Positions 1 through 8,615 are shown, counted from the stretch's first letter. The stretch: DNA of 64,000 bases from Paenibacillus sp. YPG26 (GCF_023704175.1 NZ_CP084530.1:2970001-3034000); one strand, 5' to 3'. Notes: generated by a model not told the origin, from the sequence alone. Made by a program: numbers and translations.

Positions 1-1022
1 TCCACGGCACCGATGCGGTGGAGACGTTCGTAGATGCCGTTCTATCTATTCAGGAGCATGTTGATCCTCAGCTGATCAAGCCAAGACGGCTGGATAAGAA
101 ACGGTATACCGAGGAGAAAATGCGGAAGATCAAAGAAGGACTCCACGCCAAAAAACCTGCCACTCCGTATGACGATCTATGGTCTATGGATCAGTCGCAG
201 TCAGCGTCCGGTCCGGCCGAGCCGGCCGGGCAGCCCGCGTTCCCTCCGGCACCGGAGAAGGATCTCGTCTGGTTCATTCAGGAATATTCGGAGACTTTAG
301 AAGATTGGCAGCGGGATATCATGAGTATGCTAAGGGAAGAAATGCTTTATTTCTGGCCCCAAATGGAGACCAAGATCATGAACGAGGGCTGGGCCTCGTA
401 CTGGCATCAGCGGATTATCAGGGAGCTGGATCTGTCCAGTGAAGAGACGATTGAGTTCGCCAAGCTGAACTCGTCAGTCGTGCAGCCCTCGACTCAAAGC
501 CTGAACCCCTATTATCTGGGACTGAAGATCTTCGAGGATATTGAGAGACGCTGGGATAAGCCGACTCCCGAGGAGCAGGAACGCTTCGGCAGACAGCCTG
601 GCAAGGGCAGAGAGAAAATATTCGAAGTGCGGGAGCTTGATTCCGACATCTCTTTCATTCGCAGCTACTTAACGAAAGACTTAACCCGTGATCTGGATCT
701 CTATGTGTTCCAGAAGCAGGGTTCTGAATGGAAAATTACAGACAAAACATGGGAGACCATCCGTGATCAGCTCGCACTATCCAGAGTGAATGGCGGCGCG
801 CCATATATTGTAGTGCAGGATGGGGATTACCAGCGCAGCGGCGAACTGGTGCTCAGACATCAATATGAGGGGATTGAGCTTGACCTCAAATACTTAGAGC
901 GGACGCTCCCCCATGTATACCGTCTTTGGGGCAAGACCGTGCATCTCGAGACCGTGATTGAGGATAAAAAGGCGATATTCAGCTTTGATGGTCAGAAGCA
1001 TTACCGGAAGTTCGTAAGCTGA
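1..1022 (+). CDS. spoVR: SpoVR family sporulation protein, 5'-truncated by window edge
   Basis: This is the C-terminal ~340 residues of a SpoVR protein (family members are about 470 residues). The reading frame is open from the first in-frame codon at position 3, so the true start lies upstream; the GTG at 18 is internal. Visible family features include the [17 protein letters not shown] segment and the closing beta-rich region. SpoVR is a sporulation protein needed for normal spore cortex in Bacillus; its biochemical role is not settled. Many genomes carry spoVR with prkA and yhbH, and prkA is indeed 0.8 kb downstream here, in opposite orientation. yhbH may sit just upstream of the window (inference). 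A strong terminator follows at once. Confidence 0.93.
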   Translation, partial: HGTDAVETFVDAVLSIQEHVDPQLIKPRRLDKKRYTEEKMRKIKEGLHAKKPATPYDDLWSMDQSQSASGPAEPAGQPAFPPAPEKDLVWFIQEYSETLEDWQRDIMSMLREEMLYFWPQMETKIMNEGWASYWHQRIIRELDLSSEETIEFAKLNSSVVQPSTQSLNPYYLGLKIFEDIERRWDKPTPEEQERFGRQPGKGREKIFEVRELDSDISFIRSYLTKDLTRDLDLYVFQKQGSEWKITDKTWETIRDQLALSRVNGGAPYIVVQDGDYQRSGELVLRHQYEGIELDLKYLERTLPHVYRLWGKTVHLETVIEDKKAIFSFDGQKHYRKFVS

Positions 1023-1037
1023 ACAAGAGAGGAATAT

Positions 1038-1077
1038 GTCTTCAATCCGTGGGCAACCTGCGGATTGAAGACTTTTT
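1038..1077 (+). terminator. Rho-independent terminator of spoVR
   Basis: Perfect 12-bp stem GTCTTCAATCCG / CGGATTGAAGAC with an 11-nt loop, followed by TTTTT. Confidence 0.93.
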
Positions 1078-1160
1078 GCCGTGCGGAGCATAGTTCTTAA
1101 CACGCCTGGGGATTCTAAGCTAGTATTCCACAATATTTCAGTTAAAAAGGAGTAACTTAC

Positions 1161-1673
1161 ATGGCTATCTTGGGTGGTAATCCTAAAGACGAACCTCTGC
1201 ATTATGGTGAAATTTTTGGAGTATGGCAGTTCTCCACGAAGAGCAAGGCAACCCTATCGGGCTATCAGGCTTTTCTGAACCATGCCGGTGACAAGGACTT
1301 GAAGAAGATCATCGAAGACCTCATCGATCAAGCGACCCGGGAGATTAAAGAGGCGGACGAGCTTCTGCTGGCGAATGGCATCCCTCCAGCTCCAGCCTTA
1401 CCTGAAAGGCCATCAGCCGATCTGGAGGAAATCCCGGCAGGCGCCCGTTTCACAGATCCGGAGATTGCTGCATCTATCGCGGCTTCTATATCTATGGGAG
1501 TTATTGAATGCAGTCAGATTATCGCCATCTCCATCAGGGAAGATGTGGGTGCTCTCTTCCTGAAGAACCACGGGCTTAAAGCCGCACTTGGCGTTCGGGT
1601 TCTCCGCCTGCTTAAGGACAAAGGCTGGCTAATTCCACCTCCTCTGCTGATAAAGAGACCTGAGGAAGTTTAA
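1161..1673 (+). CDS. DUF3231 family protein
   Basis: A 170-residue protein resembling one unit of the DUF3231 family. This is a helical-bundle family common in spore-forming Bacillota and often duplicated within one chain. Members are about 170 residues (single) or 330 (double); this is the single form. The N-terminal part (LHYGEIFGVWQFSTKSKATLSG) and the helical C-terminal half fit the family, which is thought to be ferritin-like; no metal site can be assigned with certainty. The start is ATG at 1161 with AAGGAG 8 nt upstream. It is monocistronic, between the spoVR terminator and the convergent prkA terminator. Function is unknown; the neighbours suggest a link to sporulation, which is inference only. 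Confidence 0.75.
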   Translation: MAILGGNPKDEPLHYGEIFGVWQFSTKSKATLSGYQAFLNHAGDKDLKKIIEDLIDQATREIKEADELLLANGIPPAPALPERPSADLEEIPAGARFTDPEIAASIAASISMGVIECSQIIAISIREDVGALFLKNHGLKAALGVRVLRLLKDKGWLIPPPLLIKRPEEV

Positions 1674-1762
1674 AGTGTCTTCGCAGCAAAAGGAGTTGTG
1701 ACAAAAGTAAGTTAAGTTGGCCTCACTCTATTGTACGAGAGGCCAGTTACTCAAAGCAGCAC

Positions 1763-1807
1763 AAAGAGGCCGCCCCTTAAGATCTGGAATCTATTGGGAC
1801 GGCCTCT
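1763..1807 (-). terminator. Terminator of prkA
   Basis: On the minus strand, a stem of AGAGGCCGTCCC and GGGGCGGCCTCT around a 19-nt loop, then TTTG. The stem reads similarly on the plus strand and may also end the DUF3231 transcript. It lies 15 nt past the prkA stop. Confidence 0.72.
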
Positions 1808-1821
1808 ATTTAGAACGCTTA

Positions 1822-3717
1822 TTACCTATTCAACAAGCTTCCCACATAGCGCAGCAGCTCATTCGCACATACCGGGCAGTAGTCATGATTCTCGATCAGA
1901 CGCTTGCTTACTTCATTAATACGCTTAAGCTGGTTCTCATCCGGCGTCTTGGTTGATGTTGTGATCTTGACGATATCTTTCAAATCCACGAACAGCTTCT
2001 TCTCAATTGCTTCCCGAAGCCGCTCATGATCGTTATATTGGAACTTCCGTCCCTTTCTGGAATAGGAAGAGATTCGGATCAGGATCTCCTCGCGGAACGC
2101 CTTCTTGGCATTCTCGGATATCCCGATCTGCTCCTCAATGGAGCGCATAAGCCGCTCATCCGGATCAAGCTCTTCATCTGTCAGCGGATCCCGGATTCGG
2201 GTCCAGTTGCAGAATGCCTCAATATTATCGAGGTAATTCTCGAACAGCGTGCGTGCAGATTCCTCGAATGAATAGACGAAGGCTTTTTGCACTTCCTTTT
2301 TAGCCAACTCATCATACTCTTTGCGGGCAATCGCGATAAAATTCAGATAACGCTCCCGTTCTTCGCGTGTGATAGAAGCATGCTGGTCCAGCCCATCCTT
2401 AATCGCTCTTAATATATCCAAAGCATTAATGCACTGAAGATCCTGCTTGATCAGCGCACTGGATATCCGGTTAATAACATAACGCGGATCCACACCAGAC
2501 ATGCCTTCATCCAGATACTCATTCTGAAGCTCCTTGAGGTCGGCAATTTTGTAGCCTTCCACCTCTTCCCCATCGTACAGACGCATCTTCTTGAGCAGAT
2601 CTACCCCCTGCTTCTTGGAGTCTTTAAGACGGGTAAGAATTGAGAAAATCGCTGCAGACCGCAGGGAATGCGGAGCAATGTGGATATGCTTCATATCACT
2701 CTGGCCGATGAGCTTGGAGTAGATTTTCTCCTCCTGCGACACCTTAAGATTATAGGGAATCGGCATCACAATCATCCGGGACTGGAGTGCTTCGTTCTTT
2801 TTATTTGCGATAAAAGCCTTGTACTCCGTTTCATTCGTATGGGCGACGATAAGCTCGTCAGCACTAATCAGCGCAAATCTCCCTGCTTTGAAATTCCCCT
2901 CTTGCGTAAGCGACAAGAGATTCCAGAGAAACTTCTCATCGCACTTCAGCATTTCCTGGAATTCCATCAGCCCCCGGTTGGCCTTATTCAACTCACCATC
3001 GAACCGATAAGCTCTTGGATCGGATTCAGAGCCGTATTCGGTAATAGTCGAAAAGTCAATGCTACCTGTGAGGTCGGCAATATCCTGGGACTTGGGATCA
3101 GAGGGACTGAAGGTACCAATCCCAACCCGGGCATCCTCTGAAATCTCCAGCCTTGTCACCCTGACATGTTCAATGTTATTATCATATTCCGTCTTGAGCC
3201 TCATTTGGCAGACCGGGCATAAATTCCCCTCTATTCGAATTCCAAGCGCCTGCTCCACATCGGGACGCAGTTCAAGCGGAATAAGATGAAGCGGATCCTC
3301 ATGCATCGGGCAGCCCTCAATAGCATATAAGGCACCTTTATCTGTACGCGAGAACTTTTCCAGGCCCCGCTTGAGAAGCGTGACGATTGTGGATTTCCCT
3401 CCACTAACCGGGCCCATCAGCAGCAGGATTCTTTTACGGACATCCAGCCTGCGGGCAGCGGAATGAAAGTATTCCTCCACCAGCTTCTCGACCGCACGAT
3501 CGAGTCCAAAGATCTCCTGTTCAAAAAACTTGTAGCGTTTTTGGCCATTCACTTCTTCTACACCATAAGATTCAATCATGTCGTATACCCGGGCATGAGC
3601 TGTTTTGGCCGGAGACGGGTCTTTCTTCAGCAGCTCGATGTATTCTTTAAAAGTACCGCTCCACGCCAACCGATCACTTTCTGCCCGGTATGCTGCAACG
3701 CGTTCAAAAATATCCAT
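1822..3717 (-). CDS. prkA: PrkA family serine protein kinase (sporulation)
   Basis: A 631-residue protein, the usual PrkA length. PrkA has an N-terminal AAA+-like domain and a C-terminal PrkA kinase-like domain. A Walker A motif, GPVSGGKST, is at residues 102-110. A CPMHEDP segment and a CPVCQMRLKTE segment follow in the region between Walker A and B, and a CPVCANELLRYVG motif ends the protein. In Bacillus, PrkA is expressed in the mother cell and affects late sporulation; protease activity of the AAA+ part has been reported for some members, so 'kinase' is partly historical. The ATG at 3717 has AGGAGG upstream. The 244-bp region before the divergent DUF2161 gene must hold its promoter; I could not find a convincing sigma-E element there. 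Confidence 0.95.
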   Translation of the reverse strand: MDIFERVAAYRAESDRLAWSGTFKEYIELLKKDPSPAKTAHARVYDMIESYGVEEVNGQKRYKFFEQEIFGLDRAVEKLVEEYFHSAARRLDVRKRILLLMGPVSGGKSTIVTLLKRGLEKFSRTDKGALYAIEGCPMHEDPLHLIPLELRPDVEQALGIRIEGNLCPVCQMRLKTEYDNNIEHVRVTRLEISEDARVGIGTFSPSDPKSQDIADLTGSIDFSTITEYGSESDPRAYRFDGELNKANRGLMEFQEMLKCDEKFLWNLLSLTQEGNFKAGRFALISADELIVAHTNETEYKAFIANKKNEALQSRMIVMPIPYNLKVSQEEKIYSKLIGQSDMKHIHIAPHSLRSAAIFSILTRLKDSKKQGVDLLKKMRLYDGEEVEGYKIADLKELQNEYLDEGMSGVDPRYVINRISSALIKQDLQCINALDILRAIKDGLDQHASITREERERYLNFIAIARKEYDELAKKEVQKAFVYSFEESARTLFENYLDNIEAFCNWTRIRDPLTDEELDPDERLMRSIEEQIGISENAKKAFREEILIRISSYSRKGRKFQYNDHERLREAIEKKLFVDLKDIVKITTSTKTPDENQLKRINEVSKRLIENHDYCPVCANELLRYVGSLLNR

Positions 3718-4006
3718 GCTTGGTACCTCCTGTGCTTCCGATATGAACTACGCATCTTTGTCTGTCCCTGAGAGCAGTACGCCGTGAGCTTTGACAACGG
3801 TTAAAAAAGGATATTACATACTTATGCGAGCTTATACAATTAATTGACGATTTTATCAGAACTATATTTTATACCTATCGGAAAAATGGGTTTATTACGG
3901 ACATAACTGGCCCACTTCGTTCGCAATTTGAGGCGGGGCCTTATGATATACTTTATATACTATGACTATCCGCGCAGACTTCGCGCCAGGAGAGGAGCAC
4001 GAACCT

Positions 4007-4771
4007 ATGGCGGTTCAACACGAGACGGAATTGTATAAGCCGCTAAAGCTTTTTTTCGAGGAGCAGGGCTATGAGGTGAAGAGTGAGGTGCGGCACTGTG
4101 ACCTGGTGGGATTCCGGCCTGATCAAGCCGAACCCCTGATCGTTGAGATGAAGAAGACCTTCAATCTTGCTCTGCTGCTGCAAGGACAGGCGCGGCAGAA
4201 GCTGAGTAAGGAGGTCTATCTTGCTGTAGAGCGGAACCGGCAGAAGAAAGGTGCTCATAATCAGCGCTGGGGTGAGATTACACAGCTGTGCCGAAGACTC
4301 GGGCTTGGGCTGATTACGGTAACCCACTACAAGACCAAGAAGCCTTTTGTGGAGGTTCTGTGCAGACCGGAAGGAATGGAAAGCTACGGAGGACCAAGAC
4401 CGGTAAAGACCCGGGTTGCCCGGCTGACTAATGAGTTTCGGGAGCGAAGCGGGGACTACAATGTTGGAGGAAGCCGCGGACAAAAGCTGGTAACGGCTTA
4501 TCGCGAAAAGGCGCTTCGGGTAGCCGAGGTCATGTCTCGCGTCGGCGGGCAGATGTCTCCGCGGGAGATCCGCGATCAGAGCGGTGTAGGTACCACTGCT
4601 GATATTCTGCAGCGCAACTATTACGGCTGGTTCCAGAGGATCAGCCGCGGGCGTTACAGCCTGACTCCGGCAGGACTTGCTGCGCTGGAGCAGTATGAGC
4701 AGGTGACGGCAAGCCATCGCCAATTCGCGGCCGCTGCAGAAATAGAAGACGCCACGCTGCTGTTAGACTGA
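4007..4771 (+). CDS. DUF2161 family PD-(D/E)XK-type nuclease/phosphodiesterase
   Basis: A 254-residue protein. Start ATG 4007 is preferred over ATG 3962 because AGGAGAGGAG sits 9 nt before it and nothing comparable precedes 3962. The N-terminal half shows a PD-(D/E)XK nuclease core: Asp32 in HCDLVGF, then Glu47-Met-Lys49 in VEMKK, 14 residues later on the next strand. A central basic stretch and a C-terminal winged-helix-like region (ISRGRYSLTPAGLAALE) suggest DNA binding. DUF2161 proteins are widespread and uncharacterised; nuclease activity is inferred from the motif. It is monocistronic and divergent from prkA across a 289-bp gap. No methylase, toxin or helicase partner is adjacent, so an assignment to DNA repair or defence would be guesswork. 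Confidence 0.8.
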   Translation: MAVQHETELYKPLKLFFEEQGYEVKSEVRHCDLVGFRPDQAEPLIVEMKKTFNLALLLQGQARQKLSKEVYLAVERNRQKKGAHNQRWGEITQLCRRLGLGLITVTHYKTKKPFVEVLCRPEGMESYGGPRPVKTRVARLTNEFRERSGDYNVGGSRGQKLVTAYREKALRVAEVMSRVGGQMSPREIRDQSGVGTTADILQRNYYGWFQRISRGRYSLTPAGLAALEQYEQVTASHRQFAAAAEIEDATLLLD

Positions 4772-4988
4772 TGCTGGACACGAATGAAGTCCTATAACCG
4801 CGGGAGCCTGCCCTGAAGCTTGGTGAGTGGGCATGAGAATTAATCAACATTGAGAAATCAATCAGGTATGATATTTATCCAGTATGAGAATAAAAGTGAA
4901 CGGGTCAAGTGAAGATCGGATCTGGCAGACACCGATTGCGCCCGCAAATACGATCACTTTCCAGCAGCACGGACTTCCAGCAGCGTGG

Positions 4989-6182
4989 CTATCCTTCCCA
5001 GCGGGCCGTGAACTCCTCAGCGGCATCGCAGATCCGCTGAAGCCCCAGCCGCAGCCGCGGCCGGCTCTGCTCCGCCAGCGACAAACGCAGCGTCCGCGGA
5101 TTCCCCGCTCCCGCATAACACCGCGCGCCGGGCAGGAACGCCGCGCCCTTGAGCCGCGCCGCCCTAAGCAGGGCGGCGCTGTCCATCCCTGTCGGCAGCT
5201 CCGCCCACAGGAAGCGTCCGCGGCCGGCAGCGTGCTGGCAGGCAGCCCCGAGCGCCCGGCTGCCTGCCAGCACAGCAAGAGCCTCCGCTCGCCGCGCAGC
5301 GTACTCGCGGTTCAGCGCCGCAGCATGCTCCGGCCAGCTGAAGCCAGGCCGCACCAGCATCTGCGCCGAAGCCCCCGCCGGGCAGCTTATGCCTTCCGCG
5401 CTGCCCCGCCCCTCTCTCGCCTCCTTCAAGCGCTGAATCAGCGCCTCATTCGCTCGAATCCATCCGGCCTGGATGCCATGACCATCCAGGGACACGAGCT
5501 CGGCAATACGTCCGCCAAATCCCTGGTCTCTGCCGATCTCGTACAACGAACATTCTTCCCTTCCCAGCTCCACTGGTTCAGCAGCAAAGGGAGCCTCTGC
5601 GCTGCTTCGGTCTGACAAGAGCCATATATCTGCTTGCCCAGCGATCTCTACAATCTCCCGTCTGCGTTCAACACTCCACGAACTCCCTACTGTGTCCGAG
5701 CAATCAGGAGTGATATATATGAGTACAGGCTTATGCATGGCAATGCGGCTTCTCCACTCATCTGACAGCATGCCTTCCGCGTCGCAGCCTGCTTGAATGA
5801 CCTTCACCTGTCTGCGAAGGAGAGCGGCAAGGACCACAGGTGAGACGGGAGTCTCTGTAAGCACGGTCTCCCCAGGCTTCAGCAGTTCCTCGAACAACAG
5901 CTCCACAGCCTCTTCTCTGCCGTTTGTCAGCAGCAAGGAAGTTCTCTCTGCGTAAGTTCGTTCATGATTTCCGAAAGCTCCTGTAATGAAGCCCGTTAAA
6001 TGAGAAATCCATGGTTCCCCTAACCTGCTTGGTGTAGTGTAAGTCCCTGATTCGGCCTCCCCCTCACTTATGCTCCATATCCCCTTCTTGCCGGAAGGAT
6101 ATAGCTCCTTCTCTATCCCATCACCCGCAAGCGACACAAAATCTCGTTCCTGTTCTACGTGCCACAGATCCCCCTGGTTCAT
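4989..6182 (-). CDS. MocR/ARO8-type aminotransferase-fold protein lacking the PLP lysine
   Basis: A 397-residue fold-type I aminotransferase homologue (COG1167-like) without an N-terminal DNA-binding domain. Recognisable landmarks are LLLTNGREEAVELLFEELL (cofactor-loop region), TPDCSDTVGSS where the family has TP-x-x-x-NPTG, LLSDRSS where it has the Asp of the PLP pyridine contact, and a C-terminal RLSLAE strand with its Arg. The Schiff-base segment (family SFSKTLAPGLRLGW) is replaced by VSLDGHGIQAGW, and no lysine occurs in the whole stretch from GREECSLYE to IQRLKEA. The Asn-Pro of NPTG is also lost. The start at 6182 has GGAGGAG 10 nt upstream; a start at 6308 would overlap the divergent promoter. 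It is probably a pseudoenzyme or a repurposed fold. The 3' half is very GC-rich. Confidence 0.75.
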   Translation of the reverse strand: MNQGDLWHVEQERDFVSLAGDGIEKELYPSGKKGIWSISEGEAESGTYTTPSRLGEPWISHLTGFITGAFGNHERTYAERTSLLLTNGREEAVELLFEELLKPGETVLTETPVSPVVLAALLRRQVKVIQAGCDAEGMLSDEWRSRIAMHKPVLIYITPDCSDTVGSSWSVERRREIVEIAGQADIWLLSDRSSAEAPFAAEPVELGREECSLYEIGRDQGFGGRIAELVSLDGHGIQAGWIRANEALIQRLKEAREGRGSAEGISCPAGASAQMLVRPGFSWPEHAAALNREYAARRAEALAVLAGSRALGAACQHAAGRGRFLWAELPTGMDSAALLRAARLKGAAFLPGARCYAGAGNPRTLRLSLAEQSRPRLRLGLQRICDAAEEFTARWEG

Positions 6183-6298
6183 ACCTGCACCGCTCCTCCC
6201 GGATTCAGATTTAGATTTAGTGTATGAGAAAGTCTGTCTCTCTTCTCCATAGTCATGAAATAATTTTGTCTCATAAACTTTGAAAACATTTACATATT

Positions 6299-6327
6299 TT
6301 GCGAACAAGAATAGGGAATGTTAAAAT
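6299..6327 (+). promoter_or_regulatory. Sigma-A promoter of the coiled-coil/glycosidase operon
   Basis: TTGCGA, 17 nt, TAAAAT, 43 nt before the ATG at 6370. It overlaps the only alternative upstream start of the divergent aminotransferase-like gene. Confidence 0.72.
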
Positions 6328-6369
6328 GAAATTTGGTGAAAATTCATAAAATTCTTTGAGGTGATACAC

Positions 6370-6780
6370 ATGTCTTACTCTACGGAGCCTGTTTCCACCC
6401 CTACTTCAGCGCGCAGCAAGAGAACCCGGGGAACGTCCGTAAAGGTGTTTCTCGTAATCTGGCTGCTGCTTATCGGTATAGGTATAGCGGCAACCTACTG
6501 GTACAGCCATCATCTGCAGCAGTCCATGCTCTCCACTCTCGATGCCAAGTGGCAGGCTCAGACGAATGCGATCAAGGCCGATTACAATTCTAAATTGTCC
6601 TCGTTATCGAAGGAAGTTAACCAGCTGGGCAGTAAGGTTCAGTCATTTAATGAGCTGCTCACCTTCACGAAAGATAATGCAAGCAATAAGACCGACAACA
6701 GCAACAAGCTCTACACCCAGCTTAATGAAGTCAAGAAGCAGCTGAATACACTTCAGAGCAAGATGGAGCTGCTCAAATGA
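6370..6780 (+). CDS. Membrane-anchored coiled-coil protein
   Basis: A 136-residue protein of no family I recognise. It has a basic cytoplasmic N-terminus (SARSKRTRG), one transmembrane helix at about residues 24-45, and an extracellular part rich in heptad-like Lys/Leu/Ser/Asn that should form a coiled coil to the C-terminus. ATG 6370 is chosen over GTG 6361 because GAGGTG lies 6 nt before it. The stop codon overlaps the next start (ATGA), so it is translationally coupled to the phosphodiester-glycosidase gene, and the two products probably work together on the outer membrane face (inference). Confidence 0.75.
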   Translation: MSYSTEPVSTPTSARSKRTRGTSVKVFLVIWLLLIGIGIAATYWYSHHLQQSMLSTLDAKWQAQTNAIKADYNSKLSSLSKEVNQLGSKVQSFNELLTFTKDNASNKTDNSNKLYTQLNEVKKQLNTLQSKMELLK

Positions 6781-7847
6781 ACATCCAGGCCAAACAGCTA
6801 AACCGGTTCTTCTTGCTTGCAACCGCCCCCTTCTTCGGGCTGATTCTTGCCCTTCTTCTCGGAAGTGTACGGCTGGACTGGGAGGGACAGCCTGTGAAAT
6901 TAGCTGCTCCGGCTGAACTTGATCAGCAGGTGAACCAGGTGTCTACCGCTATATCAGACGCCGAGGAGACCGCGAAATATACAATTTCAACGATTCGCAA
7001 ATCGGCTGCCTTGTATCAGAAGACGACCTCAGCCATGGCTCAGGTGGTCACCGCTGCCCGGAAGACTTCCAGCCGGCCTGAAGCGATATATGACCGGCGC
7101 ATCACTTCCAAGTTCGGTTCGTCGCCTTATGAGACCGTACAAAGCGACAAAATACGGATCGAACTGTACAAGATTAACCCTGGCAGCTATAAAGGCTATG
7201 CTATGAAGATCAAGCTGAAAGATCCTTCAGCTATGAAAATGGCGGTTGCCGCAGACAAGCTCGGCTCTTCGGAGACCACGATGCAGGCGGTCAAGCACAG
7301 CGGAGCTATCGCGGGAATTAATGCAGGAGGGTTCGCGGATTCAGGAGGCAAGCGCTATCCGCTGAGTACAACGATCCAGAACGGCAAATACCTGACCGGC
7401 TTCCAGCCAAGCTTCAAGGACTTGTCCTTTGTCGGGCTTAACCAGTCAGGCAAGCTGATTGGGGGTAAGTTCTCCAGTCAGTCACAGCTGGACAAGCTCA
7501 AGCCCTTGTTCGGGGCTACCTTCGTCCCGGTCCTTCTACAGAATGGGACCAAAACCCCAATTCCCCAGAAATGGCTGACCTCTCCCTACCGGGCGCCCCG
7601 CACGGTGATTGGCAGTTACAAGGATGATCAGCTTCTGGTGCTTGTGGTGGATGGATATGATGAGAATGGACATTCGGGAGCCTCCCTGCCAGAGCTGCAG
7701 GACAAGCTCTATAACCTCGGCGTGCAAAGTGCTTACAATCTGGACGGCGGCGGCTCCACTTCATTGATTCTGGGCGGCAAGGTGGTTAACAAGCCTTCCG
7801 ACGGCGCCCTGCGGCCGGTCCCTACTCATTTTTTATTTTTCAAATAA
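6777..7847 (+). CDS. Phosphodiester glycosidase (NAGPA-like) family exoprotein
   Basis: A 356-residue protein with an N-terminal signal anchor (about residues 10-30), a helical linker to about residue 100, then a phosphodiester glycosidase domain (NAGPA/DUF2233). Domain signatures are AGINAGGFAD, RAPRTVIGS, LLVLVVDGYDENGHSGAS and the closing YNLDGGGSTSLILGG. The family includes the mammalian uncovering enzyme that removes GlcNAc from a phosphodiester; bacterial members are thought to act on cell-surface phosphodiester-linked sugars such as teichoic acids. The start overlaps the upstream coiled-coil gene by 4 nt and shares its promoter. Secretion and fold are confident; the substrate is not known. 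Confidence 0.87.
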   Translation: MNIQAKQLNRFFLLATAPFFGLILALLLGSVRLDWEGQPVKLAAPAELDQQVNQVSTAISDAEETAKYTISTIRKSAALYQKTTSAMAQVVTAARKTSSRPEAIYDRRITSKFGSSPYETVQSDKIRIELYKINPGSYKGYAMKIKLKDPSAMKMAVAADKLGSSETTMQAVKHSGAIAGINAGGFADSGGKRYPLSTTIQNGKYLTGFQPSFKDLSFVGLNQSGKLIGGKFSSQSQLDKLKPLFGATFVPVLLQNGTKTPIPQKWLTSPYRAPRTVIGSYKDDQLLVLVVDGYDENGHSGASLPELQDKLYNLGVQSAYNLDGGGSTSLILGGKVVNKPSDGALRPVPTHFLFFK

Positions 7848-7877
7848 TATAGCTTTTAATTTTGTTCATGTGATGGT

Positions 7878-7883
7878 TATAAT
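7878..7883 (+). promoter_or_regulatory. Possible -10 element for the 34-residue peptide
   Basis: TATAAT 32 nt before the ATG at 7916. No good -35 hexamer is found at 16-18 nt, so this is only a -10 candidate. Confidence 0.4.
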
Positions 7884-7915
7884 AGGAGTAGAGAGTATAC
7901 GTTGGAGGTGGCTGC

Positions 7916-8020
7916 ATGTCCTTTTCACTAACATTCTGGATTGTTTCATTAGTGTTTGCCTTGTTCGTAGCCGGAATCTTAACTGCATCCTATAACGATG
8001 ACAAGACCAAAGGTTTATAA
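7916..8020 (+). CDS. Small single-pass membrane protein (34 residues)
   Basis: ATG at 7916 with a textbook GGAGGTG 7 nt upstream, then 34 codons and TAA: MSFSLTFWIVSLVFALFVAG followed by ILTASYNDDKTKGL. One transmembrane helix covers about residues 5-24, with a short polar tail. A TATAAT precedes it and a strong terminator follows 14 nt after the stop, so this looks like a complete small transcription unit. I do not recognise the family; small membrane proteins of this kind are common in sporulating or stress-responding Bacillota. Confidence 0.75.
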   Translation: MSFSLTFWIVSLVFALFVAGILTASYNDDKTKGL

Positions 8021-8034
8021 GAGGTTGGATTGAA

Positions 8035-8069
8035 GAAGAAGCCCTTCCAGAGGAAGGGCTTCTTCTTTT
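8035..8069 (+). terminator. Terminator of the 34-residue peptide gene
   Basis: Perfect 14-bp stem GAAGAAGCCCTTCC / GGAAGGGCTTCTTC with a 3-nt loop, followed by TTTT. Confidence 0.9.
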
Positions 8070-8086
8070 ATTCTTCTTCCATGTTA

Positions 8087-8116
8087 AGAGGCACCGCAGA
8101 ATTCTGCGGTGCCTCT
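8087..8116 (-). terminator. Perfect 30-bp palindrome after the AbrB-type gene
   Basis: Arms of 15 bp (AGAGGCACCGCAGAA and its complement) with no loop, 14 nt past the stop of the AbrB-type gene. The T-tract on the minus strand is poor (TTAACA). Termination is likely, but the site could also be bound by a protein. Confidence 0.55.
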
Positions 8117-8129
8117 CGTAACACGCAAC

Positions 8130-8384
8130 TTACGCGTGTCGTGGCAAGTGATTCATTTCAACCAGGCATTGGCCACAAATCGACCGTTCTTTGAACTCGC
8201 TTACATCTTCCATATTGCCGCAGAATACACATTTGGGACGATAACGTTCAAGGATAATATGATCGCCCTGCACGAGAATTTCGACAGGATCCCCTTCATT
8301 CATTTGATATCTCTTGCGAAGCGATTTGGGTAAGACGATTCTCCCCAGTTGATCCACTTTACGGACCACACCAGCAGGTTTCAT
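8130..8384 (-). CDS. AbrB/SpoVT-type DNA-binding regulator with C-terminal zinc ribbon
   Basis: An 84-residue protein. Residues 1-50 form an AbrB-type swapped-hairpin DNA-binding domain (GVVRKVDQLGRIVLPKSLRK), closely similar to AbrB and Abh of Bacillus. Instead of the AbrB multimerisation domain, the C-terminus is a CVFCGN...CGQC zinc-ribbon-like knuckle. The start is ATG 8384 with GAGGTG upstream; a longer frame to 8462 adds residues that do not fit the family. AbrB-type proteins repress stationary-phase and sporulation genes; which genes this one controls cannot be read from the window. It is monocistronic. Confidence 0.9.
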   Translation of the reverse strand: MKPAGVVRKVDQLGRIVLPKSLRKRYQMNEGDPVEILVQGDHIILERYRPKCVFCGNMEDVSEFKERSICGQCLVEMNHLPRHA

Positions 8385-8615
8385 AAAAAAGCACACCTCT
8401 CCCGAAAAATATAAACAGACCGCGCATTTATAGGGTTCTTTCCTGAGGATATAATAAAGCATCCCCTTATATATATCGGCTAGAAAAGAAAAAGATGGAA
8501 GGTCTCTGAGTAAATATAATTCGTCATTTTTTTACTAAATCCTGCTGGGTCATCTCGAATTTGTGAAAAATCTTTTGAAATTCGCAACTTTGGTCGTATT
8601 TACAACCCGCAAACT

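Noticed and set aside
3718..3961. Sigma-E promoter for prkA
   Set aside because: CATA-like words occur, but none pairs with a fitting -35 at the right distance.
4884..5615. 243-codon plus-strand ORF opposite the aminotransferase-like gene
   Set aside because: It is antisense to a recognisable protein in very GC-rich DNA; the product is Arg/Pro/Ala-rich with no family look.
6183..6308. Start of the aminotransferase-like gene at 6308
   Set aside because: It would overlap the divergent promoter, adds 42 residues unlike the family, and the 6182 ATG has a strong GGAGGAG.
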